A stretch of DNA of 64,000 nucleotides, taken from Corynebacterium gallinarum (GTDB taxonomy: Bacteria; Actinomycetota; Actinomycetes; Mycobacteriales; Mycobacteriaceae). Under the pieces are notes generated by a model. The model did not search any database. It was not told the DNA's origin and worked only from the letters and a program-made list of their open reading frames with translations. The stretch is from contig NZ_JACSPR010000014.1 in the NCBI RefSeq assembly GCF_014837045.1, forward strand, positions 1 to 64,000, read 5' to 3'. The position numbers were made by a program, and so were the translations under genes. This document shows, in pieces, positions 17,509-26,189 of the stretch. How positions within the stretch are numbered: position 1 is the first letter of the stretch; every line of letters starts with the position of its first letter.

Positions 17509-18135
17509 ATGGATATTGGTTACGCCCGGGTTTCCACCGCGAAACAAGACCTCGACCGCCAGATCGACGCGCTCCGTAAAGAAGGTGTTGCGGACAAATA
17601 CATCTACGTCGACAAGAAATCCGGATCCACCACGAATCGGCCCGGACTCCAGCAAGCCCTGGAGCAAGCCCGCGCGGGAGATGTCATCGTCGTCCACACC
17701 CTCGACCGGCTGGGCCGCACCGTCCGTGACACCCTTAACCTGATCCATGACCTTCAGGAGCGTGAGGTCGGGGTGCGCACCTTGGCCGATCCGATCAAGG
17801 TCGATTCCTCGAACCCGAATGATCCGATGGCGCAGTTGGCGGTGGTGATCTTGTCGTTGTTCGGGCAGATGGAACGCACCTACGCCGTCGAGCGCGCGGC
17901 CCATGCCCGGGCCGTGGCCGAGGCGAAGGGAAAGCGCGTGGGCCGGCCCAGTGTGGTGGACCCGGACAAACTCCGATACGCCGAACACTTGCGCAACGAG
18001 GGTTACTCGATGAGCAAGATTGTGGAGAAGACCGGCATCACCCGCTCCAGTCTCTACCGGCACCTCCCGCCCCGGCCGGTAGAGACCCACACCGCTGCAG
18101 ACATCCCCGACGCCTCAAGCCCCACCTTGGGGTGA
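17509..18135 (+). CDS. serine recombinase (Tn3-type resolvase/invertase)
   Basis: A 208-residue protein with the resolvase catalytic domain: Y-A-R-V-S with catalytic Ser9, the VHTLDRLGR segment, and the E-R-T-Y-A-V-E helix. A C-terminal helix-turn-helix follows (GYSMSKIVEKTGITRSSLYRHL). It cuts and rejoins DNA at paired res-type sites, resolving cointegrates or plasmid multimers. No Tn3-type transposase is in the window, so it is a stand-alone resolvase or a transposon remnant. It lies 1 kb from a second, distinct serine recombinase at 19149. Confidence 0.88.
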   Translation: MDIGYARVSTAKQDLDRQIDALRKEGVADKYIYVDKKSGSTTNRPGLQQALEQARAGDVIVVHTLDRLGRTVRDTLNLIHDLQEREVGVRTLADPIKVDSSNPNDPMAQLAVVILSLFGQMERTYAVERAAHARAVAEAKGKRVGRPSVVDPDKLRYAEHLRNEGYSMSKIVEKTGITRSSLYRHLPPRPVETHTAADIPDASSPTLG

Positions 18136-18271
18136 CGGTTGGGACTGCGGATGTGTTGTTGGACTACCCGTCATCGACTGGTCCGAGACAGCGTCCGTAG
18201 CCCCTCAATACTCGTGTGTACCAAGCTGAAAACATCAGACGTCGTGTTCACTATGTCGCGGGGCAGTACAG

Positions 18272-18604
18272 CTAGGACACCTTCCGGCCCTGTTCGGGAT
18301 CATTGGCCAGGGAGATCAGTTTCCTGAGTGCGCGGACGGGGATCGTCGCCTCGTCGCTGGTGTGCTCGGCGACAGCGCCTTCGACCATCCGGCGGATGAC
18401 TGACCCGGTGGTGTCGTTTCCTTCTGCGGCAATCTTTCGGACCGCCTCCAGAACCGATACCGGCAGCCGGACAGTAAAGGAGTCCATCGGTTCCGTCGGC
18501 CCGCCGGGACCGGCATCATCTGTCGTCGGCTGGGCGGCCTTGGCCTCCTCGGAGAAGTCGCCGGTGTCGTAGTAGTCGGCCAGTTCCTGGAAGTTAGTGT
18601 TCAT
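18272..18604 (-). CDS. ribbon-helix-helix antitoxin (BrnA-like)
   Basis: A 110-residue protein with a central ribbon-helix-helix stretch (DSFTVRLPVSVLEAVRKIAA, then TTGSVIRRMVEGAV) that would form a DNA-binding dimer. Its ATG overlaps the stop codon of the upstream toxin gene (TAATG). Toxin-then-antitoxin order with an RHH antitoxin is the BrnT/BrnA arrangement. The antitoxin is expected to neutralise the toxin and repress the shared promoter upstream of 18873. The N-terminal 35 and C-terminal 30 residues are acidic or polar extensions. Confidence 0.7.
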   Translation of the reverse strand: MNTNFQELADYYDTGDFSEEAKAAQPTTDDAGPGGPTEPMDSFTVRLPVSVLEAVRKIAAEGNDTTGSVIRRMVEGAVAEHTSDEATIPVRALRKLISLANDPEQGRKVS

Positions 18605-18873
18605 TATGTCCCCTTGTGTTTGAAGTTCTTTTTCTCGCCCGGGGTCATCTCCCGTGCGGTCACCACATAGTCGCGGCCATCGAGGGCTTCGGCCAGGACG
18701 ACCAGCAGATGTCGTCCGGAGTTCGTGGTGCCGAACACCAGCGTGGTGTTGTCTCGGCCCGGTCGGTAGAGCTTGGGATCTGCTTGTAAGACCTCATGGA
18801 CGTCTGCGGGAGTGACATTGTGTCGAGCGATGTGCTGTTCGCTCATATCAGTCCAGGCGATCTCGTGCCACAT
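18604..18873 (-). CDS. BrnT-like toxin of a type II toxin-antitoxin pair
   Basis: An 89-residue protein following the BrnT pattern: an early H-I-x-R-H-x-V-x-P-x-D-V-x-E-V segment, a central beta-hairpin (TTLVFGTTNSGRHLLVVLAEA) and a C-terminal T-A-R-E-M-T-P-x-E-K motif. BrnT toxins are ribonucleases of RelE-like fold that stop translation. It is coupled by a 1-base overlap to an RHH antitoxin. The pair would promote plasmid maintenance. Identity is by pattern; the exact toxin family is not certain. Confidence 0.7.
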   Translation of the reverse strand: MWHEIAWTDMSEQHIARHNVTPADVHEVLQADPKLYRPGRDNTTLVFGTTNSGRHLLVVLAEALDGRDYVVTAREMTPGEKKNFKHKGT

Positions 18874-19148
18874 TCATATATCCTGTCTGACCTCCACTTC
18901 ATGTACGTATACATATCGTACGCGATAGCGCGCTCGGGGGAAAGGGGGTCTGGCGGCGGGTGCCCTGCTTCGTGCGGCGGTATCTTTGGCCGCCGGCAAG
19001 CGCGTCTCGAGCGTCTGTGTGGTCTATCCGGGTGTTCTCATCAGATAACAGCTGAGCCGCCCTTCGGCGCTGCAATCCACAGCGACCTTGGACGACATTT
19101 TCCTGACGGGTGTCACGTAAACGATCGTATAAGTGATGGGAAAATACT

Positions 19149-19766
19149 ATGACACTGATTGGTTATATGCGGGTCTCCAAGTCGGACGGATCGCAGACCA
19201 CCGATCTGCAGCGCGACGCCCTCATCAATGCCGGGGTGGATCCGGGGCATCCCTATGAAGACCGGGCGTCGGGCAAAAGTGAGGACCGCCCGCATCTCGA
19301 GGCGTGCCTCAAGGCACTGCGCCCTGGCGACACCCTGCTCGTGTGGAAACTCGACCGGTTGGGCAGGAATCTACGACACCTGGTCAACATCGTCCATGAC
19401 CTCACCGCCCGGGAGGTGGGGCTGAAGGTGCTCACCGGTCAGGGGGCGGCGATCGACACGACCTCGGCCCAGGGCAAGCTAGTGTTCGGGATTTTCGCTG
19501 CCCTGGCCGAGTTCGAGCGTGAGCTGATCTCCGAGCGCACCAAAGCCGGCCTGGAATCTGCCCGGGCCCGCGGGTGCAAGGGGGGCCGGCCGTTCAAGAT
19601 GACCCCGGCGAAAGTGCGTCTGGCGATGGCGGCAATGGGCCAACCCGAGACCAGTGTCGCCGCGTTGTGTAAAGAACTCGGGATTACCCGTCAGACCCTC
19701 TACCGGCACGTCTCTCCCACCGGTGAGCTGCGGGAGGATGGGCGCAAGCTGCTTTCCGGGAGCTGA
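19149..19766 (+). CDS. second serine recombinase (resolvase family)
   Basis: A 205-residue resolvase with Y-M-R-V-S (catalytic Ser10), WKLDRLGRNLRHL, the LVFGIFAALAEFERELI dimer helix and a C-terminal helix-turn-helix (TSVAALCKELGITRQTLYRHV). It is clearly different in sequence from the recombinase at 17509. The 275 bp upstream (18874-19148) contain no gene and are a natural place for its res sites, though I could not define subsites by eye. It may have belonged to a Tn3-family transposon or may serve as a plasmid multimer-resolution system. Confidence 0.88.
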   Translation: MTLIGYMRVSKSDGSQTTDLQRDALINAGVDPGHPYEDRASGKSEDRPHLEACLKALRPGDTLLVWKLDRLGRNLRHLVNIVHDLTAREVGLKVLTGQGAAIDTTSAQGKLVFGIFAALAEFERELISERTKAGLESARARGCKGGRPFKMTPAKVRLAMAAMGQPETSVAALCKELGITRQTLYRHVSPTGELREDGRKLLSGS

Positions 19767-19822
19767 CTACTGGCGGTAGAGCGCGGGTGGGTCGGGTTTT
19801 CTGGGGTCGTCTCGAGGTGTCC

Positions 19823-19850
19823 TATATATAGAGGTATAGGGGAGAAAAAT
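19823..19850. repeat. AT-rich box plus GGAGAAAAAT, inverted partner at 62098
   Basis: TATATATAGAGGTATA (19823-19838) is the exact reverse complement of 62098-62113. In both places the box is followed, in the same direction, by GGAGAAAAAT (19841-19850 and 62115-62124). At 62 kb this leads into a gene start. Here it precedes a TTG-started open frame of about 57 codons with no recognised product. The rest of the 19767-20042 gap shows nothing clear. Confidence 0.55.
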
Positions 19851-20042
19851 TGAGGGGGGAATCCGGTCCCACTGACTTCCCCATCACTGCAGTAGTCAAA
19901 AGAGTCTGTGGGTCACATCCCAGGATGATCTCATGGCAGGAAAAGTCGGCCCGGGAAAATGCCCCTGATCTTCATCGTGCCAGAGAAGGGCCGCGCATCT
20001 CGCGAGTGCGGCAGTATCCCTAAAAGTTACCCCCCGAGACTA

Positions 20043-20059
20043 TAAGTTCGTGTAACTTA
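20043..20059 (+). promoter_or_regulatory. dyad operator upstream of mntH (MntR/DtxR-type)
   Basis: TAAGTT-N5-AACTTA (20043-20059) is a perfect 17-bp dyad ending 6 bp before the mntH ATG, and an extra AAGTTAC half-site lies at 20024-20030. A DtxR-family regulator gene lies directly downstream of mntH, so this is a likely manganese-responsive operator. Confidence 0.6.
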
Positions 20060-20065
20060 ACTTTT

Positions 20066-21345
20066 ATGAAGCTCCGTGGCGCCCGAGCCGAGCTGAACAA
20101 AGCGGCGTAAGAGGCACCGGGTGATCCCGGGTCGAGGCGACAGTCCCTGCCCTGGCTGCTGGGCCCGGCCTTCATGGCTGCGGTGGCCTATGTGGACCCG
20201 GGTAACGTCGCGGCGAATATCACCGCCGGGGCGCAGTACGGGTACCTGCTGGTGTGGGTGCTGGTGGTCGCCAATGTCATGGCGATGCTCGTGCAGTACC
20301 TCTCAGCCAAGCTCGGGTTGGTCACCGGTCATTCCCTGCCGGAGTTGCTGGGGCAACGGCTACCCCGGGGACGACGCTGGGCATTCTGGGTACAGGCGGA
20401 GACGGTGGCCGCGGCCACGGACCTGGCCGAGGTGATCGGCGGGGCGATCGCCCTCCACATTCTCTTCGGCCTCCCCTTGTTGGTGGGGGCCTGCTCATCG
20501 GACTGGTATCGATGCTGCTGCTGGCCGTCCAATCCAGGCACGGTCAGCGCCCCTTCGAGTTCGTCATAGTAGGTTTGCTGGTAATCATCACCGCCGGCTT
20601 CCTCACGGGCATGTTCATCGGCACTGTTTCCTGGAGGGAGGCATGGGCCGGGGTTGTTCCGCGCTTTGAGGGAACCCCGACGGTGGTGTTGGCCGCGAGC
20701 ATGCTCGGGGCCACGGTGATGCCCCATGCCATCTATGCCCACTCCTCCCTCGCCCGAGACCGCCACGGTGACACCATCGCGCCCGAGGCATTGCCGCGTC
20801 TGCTCCGTGTCACCCGGTGGGATGTTCTCCTGTCGCTGCTGGTGGCCGGGTCGGTCAATATCGCGATGCTGTTGTTGGCTGCCGGCAACTTGAACGGCAT
20901 TCCTGGCACCGACAGCATCGAAGGGGCCCACGCGGTGATCACCGACACGCTGGGCCCGGTGGTCGGGGTGGCCTTCGGTGTTGGTTTGCTGGCTTCCGGG
21001 CTGGCGTCCACCTCGGTGGGCTGCTACGCCGGATCCACGATCGTGGGCGGATTGTTGCACCGGCAGATCCCGCAGGTGGTGCGGCGAGCGGTCACCCTGA
21101 TCCCGGCCTTGGCTGTGATCGCCATCGGTGTGGAGCCGACGTGGGCGCTGGTGCTCTCCCAGGTGGTCCTGAGTTTGGGCATCCCCTTCGCCCTGATCCC
21201 GCTGGTGGTGCTGAACAGTGATCGAACCCTCATGGGTGGCTTCGCTATCCGGGTTCCGCTGCGGGTGGCGTCCTGGGTGGTGGTCGCGTTGATTGTGTCG
21301 CTGAACCTCGCCTTGATCGGACTGCTGGTCACCGGTCGGGGCTGA
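20066..21345 (+). pseudogene. mntH: mntH, Nramp-type manganese transporter, broken by a stop and a frameshift
   Basis: The translated pieces form one Nramp/MntH protein: [17 protein letters not shown] (the D-P-G-N metal motif), multiple membrane helices, and the conserved GATVMPHAIYAHSS helix 6 motif. The gene is broken in two places. An in-frame TAA lies at 20108-20110, 14 codons after the likely ATG (20066), and a single-base loss in a G-run (G5 at 20485-20489, G6 expected) shifts the frame in the third helix region. The transporter would import Mn(II) with protons. A restart at 20174 could not rescue the frameshift. A sequencing error at the homopolymer is possible, but the upstream stop is independent. 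Confidence 0.8.
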
Positions 21346-21374
21346 CCGGCTGTGGTCTTCGGTAGCGTGAGTCC

Positions 21375-22073
21375 ATGGACCTGAATGAGATCACGCCGGT
21401 AGCCCAGGACTACCTCAAGGTGATCTGGGCGGCCACCGAGTGGGGAGGCCCACCCATCACCGCCACGGCCTTGGCGGCACGGATGGGCACGACCACACCC
21501 AACGTCTCGGATACGGTCAAGCGGCTGGCGGCCCAGGGACTGGTGGAGTATCAACCTTACAAACCGGTCATGCTTACCGAGCAGGGCGAGAAGTACGCCA
21601 TCGCGATGGTACGCAGGCACCGACTACTCGAGACCTTCCTCGCCACCACCCTGGGCTACCCGTGGGAGGAGGTCCACGACGAGGCCGAACGGCTCGAACA
21701 CGCCGCCTCAGAAACCATGATCGAGCGTATCGACGCTTTCCTCGGGAACCCCGCCACCGATCCACACGGTGACCCCATCCCCACCGCCACCGGGTATGTC
21801 TCCCGTCCCGTCGATGCCACCCGGCTCACCCACGTTGTTCCGGGTGACTACGTAATCATCCGCATCTCTGATGCTGACTCAAGCCAGTTAGCCGGCTTTA
21901 GGAGGCAGGAAATAGTTCCGGGCGCCATAGTGAACGTCGCTGGCGCGGACCCACGCCAAGACAGAGTTCTCCTCAAAGGCGCTGATGGGAAAGAGGTCAT
22001 CCTCACCACGGAGCAAGCCAATGCCATTTGGGTAGCGCCCTCCCCCGGCCTCCGGGGCAGCACTTCCTTGTAG
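21375..22073 (+). CDS. mntR: DtxR-family metalloregulator (MntR-like)
   Basis: A 232-residue regulator with a winged helix-turn-helix (TATALAARMGTTTPNVSDTVKRL), a DtxR dimerisation domain with metal-binding His/Glu (MVRRHRLLETFLATTLGYPWEEVHDEAERLEHA) and a C-terminal SH3-like domain. In actinobacteria such proteins repress manganese uptake genes when Mn(II) is high. It starts 29 bp after mntH and is probably cotranscribed. Its presumed operator is the dyad at 20043-20059. With mntH dead, the regulator may now be an orphan or act on chromosomal targets. Confidence 0.88.
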   Translation: MDLNEITPVAQDYLKVIWAATEWGGPPITATALAARMGTTTPNVSDTVKRLAAQGLVEYQPYKPVMLTEQGEKYAIAMVRRHRLLETFLATTLGYPWEEVHDEAERLEHAASETMIERIDAFLGNPATDPHGDPIPTATGYVSRPVDATRLTHVVPGDYVIIRISDADSSQLAGFRRQEIVPGAIVNVAGADPRQDRVLLKGADGKEVILTTEQANAIWVAPSPGLRGSTSL

Positions 22074-22239
22074 CTGGTAGGGGGGGGATATCGGCCGCAC
22101 CACTCTTTGCATCTAGCGTGATTGTTTTCTGAAGTCCTGCGCCCAAGGCGCCCGTTTGCGATGCGTGACGTTCGGAGCTGATGCACATATTTCCTGGCCC
22201 ATCCTCCGGGGGCGGGCAAGGATTGTTCAGTGTCTGCTG

Positions 22240-22252
22240 TATAGTTAAGTGC
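22240..22252 (+). promoter_or_regulatory. -10 box of cmtR, leaderless transcript likely
   Basis: CTGTATAGT ends 7 bases before the cmtR ATG, so transcription should start at or very near the start codon. The same -10 and the adjacent first codons are repeated at the second cmtR (29632-29637, minus strand). CmtR-type repressors bind over their own promoter. Confidence 0.55.
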
Positions 22253-22612
22253 ATGCTGACTATTGCTTCCTGTCTCGATGTGATGAACCGGTTAGGCCGT
22301 GCCATGGCCGATCCCACCCGGTCCCGGATCCTGTTGTCCCTGCTGGAGGCGCCCGGCTATCCCGCGCAACTGGCTCGGGAGCTGGAACTGACGCGCCCGA
22401 ATGTGTCGAACCATCTCGCCTGCCTACGCGACTGCGGCATCATCGTTGCCGAACCGGAGGGCCGGCAGACTCGCTACGAAATCGTCGACGCCCACCTCGC
22501 CCAGGCGCTCAACGCGTTGCTGGACGTCACGCTCGCGGTGGATGAGCACGCTCCCTGTCTCGACTCGGGCTGTGACGTGCCCGGTTGTGTCACCGGGCAG
22601 GAGGGCATGTGA
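22253..22612 (+). CDS. cmtR: ArsR-family Cd/Pb-sensing repressor CmtR
   Basis: A 119-residue winged-helix repressor. It has Cys57 and Cys61 in the recognition helix (NHLACLRDC) and Cys102 near the C-terminus, the same three ligand positions known for mycobacterial CmtR, which releases DNA on binding Cd(II) or Pb(II). I start it at the ATG 22253, matching the mycobacterial N-terminus (MLT) and the second copy. The stop overlaps the cadD start (TGATG). It would repress itself and cadD. The extra C-terminal cysteines (DSGCDVPGC) are a small variation. Confidence 0.9.
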   Translation: MLTIASCLDVMNRLGRAMADPTRSRILLSLLEAPGYPAQLARELELTRPNVSNHLACLRDCGIIVAEPEGRQTRYEIVDAHLAQALNALLDVTLAVDEHAPCLDSGCDVPGCVTGQEGM

Positions 22613-23208
22613 TGGTCTCCGGCTTGCTGTCGGCGATTGGCCTGTTCCTCGCCACGAACATTGACGACATCATCGTGCTTTCGCTGTTCTTCGCCCGCGG
22701 TGCGGGACAAAAGGGGACCACAGCCCGGATCCTGGTCGGCCAGTACCTCGGATTCGTCGGCATCCTCGGCGCCGCCGTCCTGGTGACCCTGGGGGCGGAA
22801 GCCTTCCTGCCCGAGCAGGCCATCCCATACTTCGGGCTCATCCCCCTGCTCCTCGGCTTATGGGCGGCCTGGCAGGCCTGGCGGAGCGATGATGACGACG
22901 ATGACGCCGGGAAGGTCGCCGGGAAGAAGGTGGGTATCCTGACCGTCGCCGGGGTGACGTTTGCCAACGGCGGCGACAATATCGGCGTCTACGTCCCCGT
23001 CTTCCTCAATGTGGGAACCGCCACGGTCATCACCTACTGCGTCGTCTTCCTCGTCCTGGTGGCAGTTTTGGTCCTGCTGGCAAAATTCGTTGCCACCCGT
23101 CCGCCCATCGCCGAGGTCCTCGAACGCTGGGAACATGTACTGTTCCCCATCGTTTTGATCGGCCTGGGTATTTTCATCCTCGTCGGCGGCGGTGCTTTCG
23201 GTCTCTAG
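22612..23208 (+). CDS. cadD: cadmium resistance transporter CadD
   Basis: A 198-residue membrane protein of the CadD family with about five transmembrane helices, the conserved LFLATNIDDIIVLSLFF and FANGGDNIGVYVPVF motifs (Asp/Asn pairs in membrane helices), and an acidic DDDDDD loop after helix 3. It confers cadmium resistance in Gram-positive bacteria, probably by export. It is translationally coupled to cmtR. Its stop codon (TAG) lies in a CTAG that borders the IS481-type element, so the insertion landed exactly at the gene's end. Confidence 0.9.
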   Translation: MVSGLLSAIGLFLATNIDDIIVLSLFFARGAGQKGTTARILVGQYLGFVGILGAAVLVTLGAEAFLPEQAIPYFGLIPLLLGLWAAWQAWRSDDDDDDAGKVAGKKVGILTVAGVTFANGGDNIGVYVPVFLNVGTATVITYCVVFLVLVAVLVLLAKFVATRPPIAEVLERWEHVLFPIVLIGLGIFILVGGGAFGL

Positions 23209-24313
23209 GTGTACTTCCTCGGGAGGTTGTAAACGGTGTGAGCAGATAAGCAGATAAAGGAAGTCCCCGGTAGTGGTGTAGGTAACCACACGAACAACCA
23301 CACCGGAGGCTTCCATGACACACCGTAACGCGCCGATGACCCCGACCGGTAGGGCCAGGATGATTGAACTGGTCATCACCCACGGATGGACCCAGCGCAG
23401 GGTTGCAGAACGGTTCCAGGTCTCCCCGGCCACCGTCAACCGCTGGGTACAACGCGCCCGCAACGGTGAGCATCTCGGCGACCGTTCCAGTCGGCCCCAC
23501 ACCTGTGCCCACCGGCTGCCACAGCGTAGTGAACGCCGGATCATCAAGCTGCGGTTCACCCGTCAGTGGGGACCCCACCGCATCGGCTACCACCTGGGCA
23601 TTGCCCGTTCCACCGTCGGCCGGGTCCTGGCCCGCTACGCGATGCCCAAGCTGTCATGTATCGACCAGGCCACCGGACTGCCGGTACGAAAGAACCCGGC
23701 AGTGCGCTACGAACGCGACGCCCCTGGGGATCTGGTGCATGTCGACATCAAAAAGCTCGGGATGATCCCCGACGGCGGTGGATGGCAGATCCACGGACGT
23801 GGTTCTGCCCAGGACCGGAAGGCGGGGGTCGCCCGGCAGAGGAGAACCCGGGCAGGGGCACCGTCCGGACGGGGATACTCGTACCTGCATCACGGTCGTG
23901 GATGACCACTCCCGGGCGGTGTATTCAGAGATCCTCACCGATGAGAAGAAGGAGACCGCGGCCGGGTTCTGGAAACGGGCCGAGGCATTCTTCGCACGTC
24001 AGGGGATCACCGTACGTGGGGTGATGACCGATAACGGGGCCTGCTACCGCTCGCATGCCTTCGCCGCGGCACTGGGAGACGACGTCAGACACATCTACAC
24101 CAGGCCGTATCGTCCGCAGACCAACGGCAAGGTGGAACGGTTTAACCGCACGCTGATGCAGGAGTGGGCTTACGCGCACCCCTATCTCAGCGAACAGGCC
24201 CGGCAGGCAACGTATGAGAAGTTCATCCACGAGTACAACTACCATCGGGCCCATACCGCTATCGGAGGGCTAACTCCCATGCAACGCGTTCACAACGTCA
24301 CAGGGAAGTACAC
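23209..24313 (+). mobile_element. IS481-family insertion sequence
   Basis: The ends are GTGTACTTCC at 23209 and its inverted copy GGAAGTACAC ending at 24313. CTAG flanks both sides (23205-23208 and 24314-24317), consistent with a 4-bp target duplication, though CTAG is itself palindromic. The element carries one plus-strand transposase gene with a frameshift. It sits directly against the cadD stop codon. Confidence 0.75.
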
Positions 24314-24317
24314 CTAG
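23315..24317 (+). pseudogene. IS481-family transposase with internal frameshift
   Basis: The N-terminal part (MTHRNAPMTPTGRARMIELV, helix-turn-helix, VHVDIKKLGMIPDGGGW with the first catalytic Asp) is in one frame up to about 23870. The rest (TCITVVDDHSRAVYSEIL with the next Asp, TRPYRPQTNGKVERFNRT with the final Glu) is in another. All DDE residues are present but split by a shift, so it is probably inactive. The start has a GGAGG site. Confidence 0.8.
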
Positions 24318-24485
24318 GGGATTGATCATTAAATGTATGCAGCATGGTTGATTCTCGGCCTCGAAGGCCGCGAATCGCCACGCCACCCCTCCCATTGCCG
24401 ATGGTCATTGCCTGGGGCAAGCGCGCGGCGTGATGATGGGATCGAAGGGCAGGCGGGATTGTCGGCCCCTCGGAAGTAGGCCACG

Positions 24486-25025
24486 ATGATCGACCGTGTT
24501 GAGATAGCAGATGGATACTGGCGAGCCTATGCCGAACTGGAGGACGTCCTCGCGCGGGCCGGGGATGCCGAGCTGCGCAGCCATAGCGTGGGGACCCGGT
24601 GGACCAACGAGGAATTGCTATTTCACATGGTCTTCGGCTACTTGGTGGTCCGCCGACTACTACCTCTAGTCAAGTTCTTCGGCTATCTGCCGCCCTCGCT
24701 GAGCGAGGTGTGCGCGCGTCTGCTCAATTCCAGCACCCGCCCCTTCGGCTGGGTCAACTACTGGGGATCTCGGGCTGCGGCCCGGGTCTACCACCGTCAC
24801 CGCATGGCCCGGAAACTCCGGTGGCTCACCACCGCCCTGGCCACCAGTCTGGAGAAGGAATCCGAGCACTCCCTGGCACGTGAGATGGCGTTTCCGACCC
24901 GGTGGGATCCGTTCTTTGCCCCGGCGATGACGGTGGCGGACGTCTATGCCTATCCGACTCGGCACTTTGATTTCCACGCCCGGCAACTGAGTCTGCCCTT
25001 CGAGCGGGGAAACGCGGAGGAATAG
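24486..25025 (+). CDS. DinB-like four-helix protein
   Basis: A 179-residue helical protein with a DinB-type layout: an early H/W-x-x-E-x-L-F-H-M segment (TRWTNEELLFHMVFGYL) and a late F-D-F-H-x-R-Q-L helix. DinB-superfamily proteins hold a metal between conserved histidines and many act as thiol-dependent transferases. The specific reaction is unknown. It stands alone between the IS481-type element and the convergent CDF gene. Start ATG at 24486 by position; no strong ribosome binding site seen. Confidence 0.65.
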   Translation: MIDRVEIADGYWRAYAELEDVLARAGDAELRSHSVGTRWTNEELLFHMVFGYLVVRRLLPLVKFFGYLPPSLSEVCARLLNSSTRPFGWVNYWGSRAAARVYHRHRMARKLRWLTTALATSLEKESEHSLAREMAFPTRWDPFFAPAMTVADVYAYPTRHFDFHARQLSLPFERGNAEE

Positions 25026-25158
25026 GAAATCCTCACTCCAAGGACCCTCGCCGCCAGTGACCGGCCGGGGACTGTGAACAGCCCCGAAATATAGTGCTAA
25101 GCAGGTCAAAAAGGGCGGACAAGCCGTCGCCGTGGGGTCCCACTCTGGCAGTGAGTGA

Positions 25159-26067
25159 TCAACAGACCTCTTCGTGATGGACGTGGCCGTCCTGCTCGAT
25201 CTGGATAGTCGAGTGCTCAATGCCGAAGTCTTGCAACCGAGTTTGAGCGGCGGCCAGAATCCCTCCGTCGGAGACGTTCATATCGTCGACGACCAGGTGG
25301 CAGGTGGCAAGCGGCTTCGTGCCGTCGGTGCTCCAGATGTGCAGGTCGTGCACGGCCGTGACCCCGGGCAGGCCGACCAAGGCGGCTTCTACCTCGCGGG
25401 TATCGACACCCCGGGGGGTGTGGTTCATCAGGACCGAGAGGGACTCGGCCAGCAGGCGCAGTGCTCGCGGCAGCACCAGGGCGGCAATGAACAGGGAGGC
25501 GATGGTGTCGGCAGCTAGCCAACCGGTGAAGTGGATGATCAGGCCGGCGATGATCACGGCAACCGAACCGACCAGGTCGGAGAGCACATGCAGGTACGCC
25601 CCGCGCATATTGAGGCTCTCATGCTGACGGCGCATGAGAATCAGGGCGGAGATCAAGTTAGCGAGCAAACCGACCACCGCCACGACGAGCATCATGCCCG
25701 TGTCGATCGATTCGTGGCCGCCGATCCGGCCAACCGCGCGGATGACGATCCAGACCGAGACCGCGGAGACCACCGCAGCATTGACCAGTGCGGCGAGCAC
25801 CTCGACGCGTCGGTAACCGTAGGTGGCCCGAGGGGTGGCGGCACGACGGCCGATGAGGAGGGCCACCAGGGCAATAAGCAGCCCCGTGGAATCCGAGAGC
25901 ATATGCATCGCATCGGACAGCAAGGCCAACGAACCGGAAAGGAGGCCGCCGATCACCTGCGCCAGGAAGATGGTGGCGGTCAGGGCGAAGGTGACCGCCA
26001 GGGCGGTGAGGGATCCGTTCGAGGCAGTACGGTGGCCGGGGTCATGGTCGTGTTGGTGCTCGCTCAT
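25159..26067 (-). CDS. cation diffusion facilitator (CzcD/ZitB-type metal exporter)
   Basis: A 302-residue CDF transporter with six membrane helices. Metal-site motifs are S-D-A-M-H-M-L-S-D in helix 2 and H-V-L-S-D in helix 5. A C-terminal cytoplasmic domain (VHDLHIWSTDG) follows, and the N-terminal (EHQHDHDPGH) and C-terminal (DGHVHHEE) ends are His-rich. It exports Zn(II), Cd(II) or Co(II) in exchange for protons. It is last in a same-strand series cmtR2, ctpG-like ATPase, SURF1, CDF, and may be coexpressed with them, although the 122-bp gap upstream could hold its own promoter. Confidence 0.9.
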   Translation of the reverse strand: MSEHQHDHDPGHRTASNGSLTALAVTFALTATIFLAQVIGGLLSGSLALLSDAMHMLSDSTGLLIALVALLIGRRAATPRATYGYRRVEVLAALVNAAVVSAVSVWIVIRAVGRIGGHESIDTGMMLVVAVVGLLANLISALILMRRQHESLNMRGAYLHVLSDLVGSVAVIIAGLIIHFTGWLAADTIASLFIAALVLPRALRLLAESLSVLMNHTPRGVDTREVEAALVGLPGVTAVHDLHIWSTDGTKPLATCHLVVDDMNVSDGGILAAAQTRLQDFGIEHSTIQIEQDGHVHHEEVC

Positions 26068-26189
26068 GCCTGTAGCCTAACGGGGAAAACCTCTTATTGA
26101 AAGCTTATTAAAAATCCTTGAGGGTATCCCATTCCGCACCCTCCGTATAGACATCGAGCGGGCCGCAACGTGGGTGCGGAAGGCTGCGG

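Noticed and set aside
20254..21345. Treating the second mntH frame as a separate intact transporter
   Set aside because: It lacks the D-P-G-N first helix and begins mid-protein; it is the continuation of a frameshifted gene.
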